Origin: Pasteurellaceae bacterium
GTDB lineage: Bacteria; Pseudomonadota; Gammaproteobacteria; Enterobacterales; Pasteurellaceae
Direction: 5' to 3'
Length of the DNA stretch: 64,000 bases
NCBI GenBank assembly: GCA_030527795.1
Contig: JAUNAB010000008.1
Coordinates: 40,433-104,432 of the forward strand
Below, piece after piece: positions 43,023-50,184 of the stretch (position 1 is its first letter; each line of letters begins with the position of its first letter). Below the pieces are notes generated by a model. That model did not search any database, was not told the DNA's origin, and was given only the letters and a program-made list of their open reading frames with translations. The position numbers were made by a program, and so were the translations under genes.

Positions 43023-43943
43023 ATGGCTTTCAAAACACCTCGTAAATTAACCGCACTTTGTACAGCCTTAACCTTTGCAACAAGTGCACAAGGCAATATC
43101 AATACCGCTACGATTATGGCATCAAGCGCCTCGCCAAGTTGCTTGGAATATAAAGTTGTCGGTACCTGTTTTTGGTTATTTTGCACTTATTTCGGTTGCA
43201 AAGTTAGAACCTCAACCAAAGTGCGACACTTTTTACCGGAAATGGTCGTATCTGCCTATAACCATAATGGGCAAAACCCGTGGTCAGAAGTGAATGCGAT
43301 CTCTCAAGGTGTAAAAGGGGGAGAATATCGTTCTCCGCAAAAAAATTACAGCCAACTTACCTTCAAAAATGCCACAGCGATCGGACATCCACAAGGAGCA
43401 ATATCCAGCTTACTAAATAGCACCGGCTATTATTGTCAGAGTCAAACCACACCTTTTGTACCTTACTTTCTCAGTAGCCTTGATTATTTTGCTTGGCAAC
43501 AAAATTTGCCGGAAATGTTTTACCCAGAGGCCTTGATACCAGGAATGCGGGAAGTTCGTTCCGGTGCAGATAATTGGGGAAACATTTTCCCTCGCGGCGG
43601 TGCTGTAACCCAAGTGCACGATTACAAAGCATCAGCAGTAATTGCACAGCGAGTTGCAGATATTGTGAGCCGTAACGGGCAATTACATATCTATCAATCC
43701 GCGGCGAGAACAGGGGGAGCAGGAACTTGGTATCCAGCACCCGTTAAGGAGGGCAATGCCAAAAACCATAAATGGCAACAACTATTCCCAGAGATGAAAC
43801 AATCTTGTAGTGCATTCCCGGATACACCACCTGCAATATTATCGGAAAAAGGCAATTATGCTTGGGCATTATGGCGTCCTTACAAATGTTGTAAACGCCG
43901 TGGTCAAACTTTTTTATATAGCATCGATTGGTACAACGAATAA
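43023..43943 (+). CDS. TraU-like ICE protein, TIGR03756/PFL_4710-like
   Basis: 306-residue exported protein needed for DNA transfer in related ICEs. After a signal peptide (about 1-25) the mature protein has many cysteines (SCLEYKVVGTCFWLFC, FGCKV, and late WRPYKCCKRRG). These presumably form disulfides in the periplasm, as in TraU. It starts two bases after the TIGR03757-like stop. The signal region includes a Haemophilus-type AAGTGCGGT motif (43050-43058). Confidence 0.82.
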   Translation: MAFKTPRKLTALCTALTFATSAQGNINTATIMASSASPSCLEYKVVGTCFWLFCTYFGCKVRTSTKVRHFLPEMVVSAYNHNGQNPWSEVNAISQGVKGGEYRSPQKNYSQLTFKNATAIGHPQGAISSLLNSTGYYCQSQTTPFVPYFLSSLDYFAWQQNLPEMFYPEALIPGMREVRSGADNWGNIFPRGGAVTQVHDYKASAVIAQRVADIVSRNGQLHIYQSAARTGGAGTWYPAPVKEGNAKNHKWQQLFPEMKQSCSAFPDTPPAILSEKGNYAWALWRPYKCCKRRGQTFLYSIDWYNE

Positions 43944-43953
43944 AGGATAAACA

Positions 43954-45963
43954 ATGAAACCGCTTAAAAAAATCAGTTTTGCTGTATGGCTTGCACTTTA
44001 CACATCAACAGCATACTCAGCAGATCCAATTTTAGACAAAATCCAATTTAATAAATCGGATTCGGTATTATCCGACCAGATTTTTTATCAGATCGGTGGA
44101 GGGGTTGGTTATATGACACCTCCAACCCGGGCTAAATCACTAAAAGCCGTTGAGTTTGGCATTGGTTGGAAAGCGAATCTGATGTGTGGGAATTTTGATA
44201 TTAAAACCACCGTAAAAAACCAGTTAAATGGGATAACGGAAGGATTTAAAGACTTAATGGGCAACGTGGTTGAATCCGCAAAAGGGGCCGTCGCCAGTAT
44301 GCCGGCAATGATTATTCAGCGTGCGAACCCACAATTATATGATCTACTGACAAATGGTGTGTATCAAGGACGTATTGATTTCAACCGACTGAAAACCAGT
44401 TGTGAGACGATGTCAAAACAACTTGCCGATTACACATTAAATGGGCGTTGGTCAAAATCAGCCGATTTAGAAAATTATAAGGATATTGTCGCCGCTGAGC
44501 CAGATGCAAAAAAAGCGCAGAAACAAGCAGAAGGCAATAAAGGCAAGAAAGGCAAAGAATGGGTCGGCGGTCAAAAGAAAGGGGGAGAAAATCAGAAACC
44601 GATTAAACTTATTGAAGATGTTGCTAAAGCCGGTTATAACCTGCTCAATAATCGTAATGCATTAGATGAAAAAACGATTGCGAGCAAAGATTGTGATGGT
44701 GCAACGTGTCAACAATTTGATTCTCCACAAAAAGTTTCTGATTTTTTAACGCGTATTATCGGTGAACAGTCTATTTCTACTTGCTCAGAAGATTGTGGTC
44801 CTAAAACTAGCTCAAAAGCCGGTGTCGGACTGTCTCCGGAAATTGAGGAAGAAAATGTCCGTACTGTTGAGAAACTCGAACAAGCACTCAATATGGATAC
44901 TCCTACGCCTCAACTTTTAGCTGAATTAAGTTCGAATACCATCCCGGTTACACGAGGATTGATTGAGACATTGCGCGAAGATCCGGATGTGGATGTGTTA
45001 AGCCAACGCCTCTCTGCTGAAATTGCAACATCTAAAGTGATGGAAAAAATGCTCCTTGCTCGCCGTGCTATTCTTGCCGGAATGCGAGAACCTTATGTGG
45101 CTGCTGATCAAGTTGCACAAGAAGAGCTTGAAAGAGTGCTGAATAAAATTGATCTGGAAATATCCCAAGTCAAATTAGAAATGGATATGCAGAAAGCTAT
45201 TACTAGCAATACTGCATCTGTGATTTTCAATAACAAATTCAACCGTGAAGCGAATACGGGTCATTATGGCTCCACTTTCGATAATGTGGATAAACGCGTC
45301 AATGATCTCGCTTATGGCACCCCAAATGCTGAAGAACATCAGGAAGCCAGTGATATTGCACTAAATCGCAGAAATATTACGTTAAACATTCCAACCGTCA
45401 ATAATGTGTCAGCCTATAAACCAACATATGGTAGTAATGGGCAAGGCGGAACCTACAATACAGGTCACTATGGTTCTATCGCCCCGATCAATGGTTCTTC
45501 TATTGAACAAGCCTCTGGATTACTGAAAAAATTTGAAGGCTTTAGTAGTAAAACTTATTGGGATGTGAATGCACATCGAGCCGGTTATGGTTCAGATACC
45601 ATTACCAAAGCAGATGGTACGGTCATCAAAATCCGAGAAGGGATTACAGTATCAAGGGAAGATGCCGAACGCGATTTAGCCCGTAGAACAAGGGAATTTG
45701 CTAATACGGCCAGAAAAAATGTGTCGGCTGAAACGTGGGATAAATTACCACCGAATGCACAAGCTGCACTCACCTCTATTGCTTATAATTACGGCTCATT
45801 GAGTAAATTAAAATCAGTTGTAGATGCGGCAAAATCCTCAGCAGCATCTGGCGATATGTCTGCGTTAGCTAATGCAGTAAGACGTTTACAACACCATAAC
45901 AACGGTGTCAATGCTAAACGTCGGAACCAAGAGGCTGATTATATTATGAATAAAACTGGTTAA
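43954..45963 (+). CDS. TIGR03755/PFL_4711-like ICE protein fused to a GH24 lysozyme-like domain
   Basis: 669 residues with signal peptide (1-23). Residues about 30-470 correspond to the TIGR03755 family of conjugative-element proteins (MCGNFDIKTTV; TIPVTRGLIETLREDPDVD). After a Gly/Tyr/Ser-rich linker with repeated TGHYGS comes a C-terminal lysozyme-like domain (about 520-669). KKFEGF with the catalytic Glu, YWDVNAHRAGYGSDT with the Asp nine residues later, and NAQAALTSIAYNYGS fit GH24 phage lysozymes. The fused enzyme would open peptidoglycan locally for the transfer channel. Confidence 0.8.
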   Translation: MKPLKKISFAVWLALYTSTAYSADPILDKIQFNKSDSVLSDQIFYQIGGGVGYMTPPTRAKSLKAVEFGIGWKANLMCGNFDIKTTVKNQLNGITEGFKDLMGNVVESAKGAVASMPAMIIQRANPQLYDLLTNGVYQGRIDFNRLKTSCETMSKQLADYTLNGRWSKSADLENYKDIVAAEPDAKKAQKQAEGNKGKKGKEWVGGQKKGGENQKPIKLIEDVAKAGYNLLNNRNALDEKTIASKDCDGATCQQFDSPQKVSDFLTRIIGEQSISTCSEDCGPKTSSKAGVGLSPEIEEENVRTVEKLEQALNMDTPTPQLLAELSSNTIPVTRGLIETLREDPDVDVLSQRLSAEIATSKVMEKMLLARRAILAGMREPYVAADQVAQEELERVLNKIDLEISQVKLEMDMQKAITSNTASVIFNNKFNREANTGHYGSTFDNVDKRVNDLAYGTPNAEEHQEASDIALNRRNITLNIPTVNNVSAYKPTYGSNGQGGTYNTGHYGSIAPINGSSIEQASGLLKKFEGFSSKTYWDVNAHRAGYGSDTITKADGTVIKIREGITVSREDAERDLARRTREFANTARKNVSAETWDKLPPNAQAALTSIAYNYGSLSKLKSVVDAAKSSAASGDMSALANAVRRLQHHNNGVNAKRRNQEADYIMNKTG

Positions 45964-46029
45964 AAGCATCGCACTTTTAACCATATCTTGTTACATTATG
46001 ATTGAAATTACCCCAACATAGGAGTTTTT

Positions 46030-46464
46030 ATGCGCAAGTTTGTTTTTCCAAGTTTAATTTTGGCCGCACTTTTGTCAACAAATACCTTTGCAGCTAACGA
46101 AAAGGACGTGATTTTTTCGTGTACAGCAACGGATGGGAAACCGTTAACGGTAAAAAAAGTAGGCAATAATTATGAATATCGCCACGGTCAATTTAGCTTT
46201 AAAAATCCAATTAGCCAGGTTGTGGCCAACAGTAATTCGGAAATTGCGGTCGGCTCCGGCTTTGTTACCTACACAATGGAACTCAAACATCAAGATAAAT
46301 CCTACCAAGTCGGCTTTCTTCAAGCACGTGGCAGTAAAACGATTGAAGAGCCTGGTGTCAGTATCTACAAAGGGGAAGAATATCACAGCTCGGTCGGTTG
46401 CAGCTTAACCAAACCGATTACGCAAAACGTTGACTCAACAAAAATTCACCGGACAGGTTTATAA
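46030..46464 (+). CDS. Exported protein of unknown function (144 residues)
   Basis: Signal peptide at residues 1-21 (LILAALLSTNTFA), then about 120 residues of probable beta structure with two cysteines (FSCTATDGK and SVGCSLTK) that could form one disulfide. It begins 66 bases after the lysozyme-fusion gene with GGAG upstream and ends at a strong terminator. It may guard against the lysozyme domain or act in surface functions, but nothing in the sequence proves this. Confidence 0.7.
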   Translation: MRKFVFPSLILAALLSTNTFAANEKDVIFSCTATDGKPLTVKKVGNNYEYRHGQFSFKNPISQVVANSNSEIAVGSGFVTYTMELKHQDKSYQVGFLQARGSKTIEEPGVSIYKGEEYHSSVGCSLTKPITQNVDSTKIHRTGL

Positions 46465-46486
46465 ATACTCGGTGTAAATATCATAA

Positions 46487-46526
46487 TAAAAATAGAACAT
46501 ACCATAGCTTTATGTTCTATTTTTTA
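46487..46526 (+). terminator. Rho-independent terminator of the plus-strand transfer group
   Basis: AAAAATAGAACATA and TATGTTCTATTTTTT make a long stem around CCATAGCTT. It lies 22 bases after the 144-residue protein and closes the 42.6-46.5 kb operon. Confidence 0.85.
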
Positions 46527-46576
46527 TGGTATATCATTTATTGGTAAAATCTAATTAAGTATCTCAGAGGTAGATT

Positions 46577-46750
46577 ATGGTTTATAAGGAAGAACATAAC
46601 CAGGGTGAAAATGTCGCACAACTCGCAAAACAAAAAGCCATTGAAATCCTTCAAAGTCTAAAACCCACAAAAGATGTTCCATCTCAAGATGAATTAGATC
46701 GAATGATTGATAATGAAAGAAGATCATTATCCTATAATCACAATGTCTAA
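46577..46750 (+). CDS. Small charged protein upstream of vapBC (57 residues)
   Basis: ATG 46577 with AGAGG upstream, TAA at 46750. Highly charged and helical (ENVAQLAKQKAIEILQSL, ELDRMIDNERRSL), without membrane segments. No family recognised. It could be an independent small regulator or an upstream part of the toxin-antitoxin locus; the gap to vapB is 141 bases. Confidence 0.5.
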   Translation: MVYKEEHNQGENVAQLAKQKAIEILQSLKPTKDVPSQDELDRMIDNERRSLSYNHNV

Positions 46751-46891
46751 TTACGCACTCAAAACACCATATATTTCTGTTTAAATCCTTTCTTTTTCTC
46801 CTCCAAAATATATTTAAGAAATTGCTTGCTTTATAAACAAATAAAGCCTATGCTAAAGCATATTATATTTAAACCAAGTGGAGACAGAAAA

Positions 46892-47155
46892 ATGGAACGA
46901 GTTGCAAGCCTGTTCAAAAATGGCCGAAGTCAAGCGGTCAGATTACCTGTTGATTTTGAGTTTAATGCGAAGCAAATTTATATCCGCAAAGAAGCAAATG
47001 GTGATGTTGTTTTATCAATGCGCTCACAACAACAATCTTCTTGGGATAAAATGTGGTCAGCCTTAGATAACCTTGATACCGTTGATTTTTTAACACCTGA
47101 AGAACGTCGCCAGGAACTATCTGTTCGAGATCCCTTTGAAGGAATCAACCTATGA
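46892..47155 (+). CDS. vapB: VapB-family antitoxin (AbrB/SpoVT fold)
   Basis: 87 residues. The N-terminal swapped-hairpin DNA-binding domain is seen in LFKNGRSQAVRLPVDFEF and IYIRKEANGDVVLSM. The C-terminal tail (after about 50) should wrap the toxin and inhibit it. ATG 46892 is eight bases from GGAG; the longer frame from 46826 lacks a ribosome site. Its stop overlaps the toxin start by four bases. Such pairs usually autoregulate through VapB bound to the promoter. Confidence 0.9.
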   Translation: MERVASLFKNGRSQAVRLPVDFEFNAKQIYIRKEANGDVVLSMRSQQQSSWDKMWSALDNLDTVDFLTPEERRQELSVRDPFEGINL

Positions 47156-47556
47156 TGTATATGCTTGATACCAATACAGTAAGTGATATTGTCCGCAAAG
47201 ATCCCAATGTTATTAGGCAGCTTAAATCTCTTTCTCCAGAAAGTATTTGTATTTCGGGAATTACGGCGGCAGAGATCATTTATGGATTGGAAAAGCGACA
47301 AAGTACCAAATTAAACCAAGTGATGTACCCATTTTTAGAGGTCGTAACCATTAATGATTGGCATTATGGTGTCGCACAATGTTACGGTAAATTGCGTGCT
47401 AAGATGGAAAAACAAGGTTTTGTAATGGGAGCCTTAGACCTTATGATCGCTGCACACGCTGTTTCAGAGAATTGCACGTTAGTGACTAGCGACAACGCCT
47501 TTAAAATGGTTCCTGATCTAATTATTCAAAATTGGCGAGAAGAGCACAATATATAA
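47152..47556 (+). CDS. vapC: VapC-family PIN-domain toxin ribonuclease
   Basis: 134-residue PIN nuclease; in many VapC toxins the target is initiator tRNA or 23S rRNA. The acidic active-site residues are visible: Asp in YMLDTNTVS, Glu in ITAAEIIYGLE, Asp in MGALDLMIAAHA, and Asp in LVTSDNAF. It is coupled to vapB. In an ICE it would favour stable inheritance. Confidence 0.93.
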   Translation: MMYMLDTNTVSDIVRKDPNVIRQLKSLSPESICISGITAAEIIYGLEKRQSTKLNQVMYPFLEVVTINDWHYGVAQCYGKLRAKMEKQGFVMGALDLMIAAHAVSENCTLVTSDNAFKMVPDLIIQNWREEHNI

Positions 47557-47583
47557 GATTCATTATTTATCTAGGAGGCTAAA

Positions 47584-47919
47584 ATGACCTTTTCAGAAAA
47601 AATAGGCTATAACGTTGGAAGTGCGGTTGCCAAATTTAAACATTGGCAAGTAGCCCCTTGGGTTAAAATGACGGTTGCTATTGGTATTCTTGCACTATTC
47701 GCAGGGTTAGTTTACGTTTCTTATATGTTAGCTCAATTTATTGCGTTTGTTGTGATACTGGCATTGGTCATTTCCTCTAGAAATTTAAAAGATATACTAC
47801 AACCCCAAGATAACTATAAAAATGAGGAAAACTCAGTATCTCTCAAATATTGGGAAGATGGGTTTAGAAATGGTCATTCAGGGGATGGTTATTACATAGA
47901 TGATCATAAAATAAATTAA
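47584..47919 (+). CDS. DUF3742-like ICE membrane protein
   Basis: 111 residues with a hydrophobic region in the middle (MTVAIGILALFAGLVYVSYML and FIAFVVILALVIS) and a C-terminus YWEDGFRNGHSGDGYYIDD. That pattern of a membrane segment followed by a W..G..G.G.Y tail next to traG is what I recall for DUF3742 proteins of GI-type ICEs. It lies tail to tail with traG with a shared terminator. Family assignment is tentative. Confidence 0.6.
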   Translation: MTFSEKIGYNVGSAVAKFKHWQVAPWVKMTVAIGILALFAGLVYVSYMLAQFIAFVVILALVISSRNLKDILQPQDNYKNEENSVSLKYWEDGFRNGHSGDGYYIDDHKIN

Positions 47920-47932
47920 ACTTTGATTAATT

Positions 47933-47968
47933 AAAAAAGAGCAAATAATCTCTATTTGCTCTTTTTTA
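47933..47968. terminator. Bidirectional terminator between the DUF3742-like gene and traG
   Basis: AAAAAAGAGCAAATA / TATTTGCTCTTTTTT, a perfect long stem with A and T runs on both sides, between two convergent genes. Confidence 0.9.
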
Positions 47969-47977
47969 ATAATTTTA

Positions 47978-49480
47978 TTATTTAGCTACCTTCTTAACTG
48001 TATTAACAGCTTCTGAACCTGCTGCTTGAGGCTGTCTTGAAGCATCACTAAATGCCTGAGCTATATTTCCAACAACGACACCAGCCCAAGACATTGACGC
48101 AATCCAAACACCCGGTAATATCAAGAACATCATTCCTAATACAAAGCTCATGATCAAATCATCACGGTCATTTTGCAGGAAATTCCAGTTCACTAACGAA
48201 TCCGTAGTATGACCCGGTGAATTGTACAATATAGTAATAAAAAACGAATCTAACCATCGAGCCAATTCCCACCAGAACGATGTCGTGACTAATGCAAATT
48301 GCACAAATATTAGTGTCACAATCGTTTTCAATGAATAACCACTGAAAATAGTCACGATCGGCGTTAAAATGATCACGGCCATAATCAGCAATGCTTGTAT
48401 CATTGGTAATGAATTTCTCATTGCATCAAATCCCGGATAAGCCACTAAACTACCTGCCGCGACACCAATACTCGATACCACGGATGTGGTATGGTTAAGC
48501 AACGTAGGATCTAAGCTTCCACCGTATCCGGCATAAACTTTTCCTCGAGAAATACTGATATTCTCCGGACGCAATAAAGTGCGTAATAGCGCCTCATCTT
48601 GAATATTGGCATTGGTAAACATATCGCTTAATTTTACCGATAAATTCTGCCTCATATCCGATAACAGCATATCTTTTAAGCCAACTTGAGCATCCGACCA
48701 CCATTGATCACAACGTGGAAATCCCCCCTCTCCTGTGTTCGGTAAACCCTGATCTCGATGCTTATCATACTCCCAGCGTTTCATTGGTTGCATTGCCCGG
48801 TAACGAGGATAAAGCTCACTATTCGAGATGAGTATTTTTCCACCTAACCACTCAACCTCTCTCGCTTGCGCCGCATTCATTGAAACTTGGCTTTCTTGTA
48901 TTTTCTGTCTTGATGGCAAATAACATTGCTGCACAAATTGCCGCACTTCCGTGAGTAATGCCGGATTATTGATTTTCTCGCGTTGTACTTCAAATCGAAT
49001 TTGACGTAGATCCGGCTTACACGGAATAGTCGACACCGCACCGTGTAAAATACCTTTATTGATAGCGTGTACCAAGCCCCATAATAACGGTACTTTTGCC
49101 TGTTTATCGGCAAATTCACTGACCATATTAGCATAGCCGGTTTGTTGCGGTGCAAGTGGCACTTTGTAGCCACATTGTTTCGAACGATCGACGTGGTACG
49201 CTAAATTATTCAATGAAATCGGCAACATCGGGGCAAGCGTCAATACAATAACAAACATCGCCGGAAAGAATTGAATACCGAGCCAGTCGATCAATAAATC
49301 CCCTTTATTGCCTTCATCCGCACCTTGTTTTTTCACATCAAGCCACGTTTTAATGAGTATCCCAACGAGTGGGGCAATAAATAACCCGGTGCTAACAAGT
49401 AGCCCAAACAGCCCATTATTGATAATCCAACCCAGTAACGTTAGAAAATATTCAAGGTAACTATCTACATTAAAGGTCAT
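47978..49480 (-). CDS. traG: TraG-like conjugative transfer membrane protein
   Basis: 500 residues. Several N-terminal transmembrane helices (LLGWIINNGLFGLLVSTGLFIAPLVGI region) precede a periplasmic part with multiple cysteines (RSKQCGYKVPL, TIPCKPDLRQ, FVQQCYLPS, GFPRCDQWW). Further hydrophobic helices lie toward the C-terminus (about 345-470). This matches the TraG_N-type proteins of GI/SXT ICEs, involved in mating-pair stabilisation and pilus assembly. It is the last gene of the leftward transfer operon. The C-terminal entry-exclusion region of F TraG is absent, as usual for this class. Confidence 0.85.
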   Translation of the reverse strand: MTFNVDSYLEYFLTLLGWIINNGLFGLLVSTGLFIAPLVGILIKTWLDVKKQGADEGNKGDLLIDWLGIQFFPAMFVIVLTLAPMLPISLNNLAYHVDRSKQCGYKVPLAPQQTGYANMVSEFADKQAKVPLLWGLVHAINKGILHGAVSTIPCKPDLRQIRFEVQREKINNPALLTEVRQFVQQCYLPSRQKIQESQVSMNAAQAREVEWLGGKILISNSELYPRYRAMQPMKRWEYDKHRDQGLPNTGEGGFPRCDQWWSDAQVGLKDMLLSDMRQNLSVKLSDMFTNANIQDEALLRTLLRPENISISRGKVYAGYGGSLDPTLLNHTTSVVSSIGVAAGSLVAYPGFDAMRNSLPMIQALLIMAVIILTPIVTIFSGYSLKTIVTLIFVQFALVTTSFWWELARWLDSFFITILYNSPGHTTDSLVNWNFLQNDRDDLIMSFVLGMMFLILPGVWIASMSWAGVVVGNIAQAFSDASRQPQAAGSEAVNTVKKVAK

Positions 49481-49489
49481 TTCCCCTCC

Positions 49490-49792
49490 CTATAACCGAT
49501 AGAGTAAATTCAACCCCTCATTAAGGGCAAAAGCCAATACAATGAGAATGATAGCTTTACGTGGCAAGGGGCTGCTTGAACGCTGAAGAAAATAAAGTAA
49601 TATGCCAACCCCCATATAAACCAAAAGCCTAAATAATAGCCAATAATTCGCCGTTGTCCGAAACCAATCATTCAAATTAATGCCGGGTAAATAGGTAACA
49701 AATGCCACGCCACAAGCTAAAAGGGCAACAAAAGCTAAAATACCCACTAAAAGCGCGGTCAATATTTTGCGTTTTTTGGCATGACGGCTCAT
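49490..49792 (-). CDS. Small ICE membrane protein (100 residues)
   Basis: Three hydrophobic segments (LLVGILAFVALLACGVAFV, LLVYMGVGILLYFL, AIILIVLAFALNEGL) after a basic N-terminus (RHAKKRKI). The start overlaps the preceding gene stop. Position between the TraC-associated gene and TraG corresponds to small Tfc-type genes of ICEHin1056. Precise role unknown. Confidence 0.7.
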   Translation of the reverse strand: MSRHAKKRKILTALLVGILAFVALLACGVAFVTYLPGINLNDWFRTTANYWLLFRLLVYMGVGILLYFLQRSSSPLPRKAIILIVLAFALNEGLNLLYRL

Positions 49793-50184
49793 TCTTTACC
49801 TCCGAATATCCCACTAGGTATCTCCGGCTGAACCTTGAGCTTGTCGGCAATCGCATAAGCCAACCAAAATGCATCTACATCATCTTTCACATTCATTGAA
49901 AGGCGAATCGCATTCATATCGTTAATAAATTGATAATAACCGCCGATATTCAGCAATAAATAAGTCGTCGCTTTTTCTCCGTTAATTTTAATGTTCCAGG
50001 CCCGTTGCTTAAATACCCGATGCGGATAGAGTACATAGTGTTGAATAATGCCTACACGTCCCACAATCTCTTCACAAAGTTGATTCAAATCCGTTAAAAC
50101 TGCCTCAAGATTAAACGGTTGGCTAATTGGGTCAGCCTTAAATAACGGGCAGATATTAAGCTGCTTGCTGATAGCTTTCGTCAT
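49789..50184 (-). CDS. ICE transfer-operon protein of unknown function (131 residues)
   Basis: A soluble protein without signal peptide. ATG 50184 (MTKAISKQLNICPLF) has GGGGGA upstream and overlaps the traC 3' end by 29 bases; a start at 50208 is less likely. Features are LNQLCEEIVGRVGIIQHYVLYPH and MNVKDDVDAFWLAYAIADKL. Conserved position after TraC suggests a transfer accessory function; family unknown to me. Confidence 0.7.
   Translation of the reverse strand: MTKAISKQLNICPLFKADPISQPFNLEAVLTDLNQLCEEIVGRVGIIQHYVLYPHRVFKQRAWNIKINGEKATTYLLLNIGGYYQFINDMNAIRLSMNVKDDVDAFWLAYAIADKLKVQPEIPSGIFGGKE

Noticed and set aside
45500..45963. Lysozyme-like segment as a sign of a prophage
   Set aside because: It is in frame with and C-terminal to a conjugation protein, and no holin, tail or capsid gene is near.
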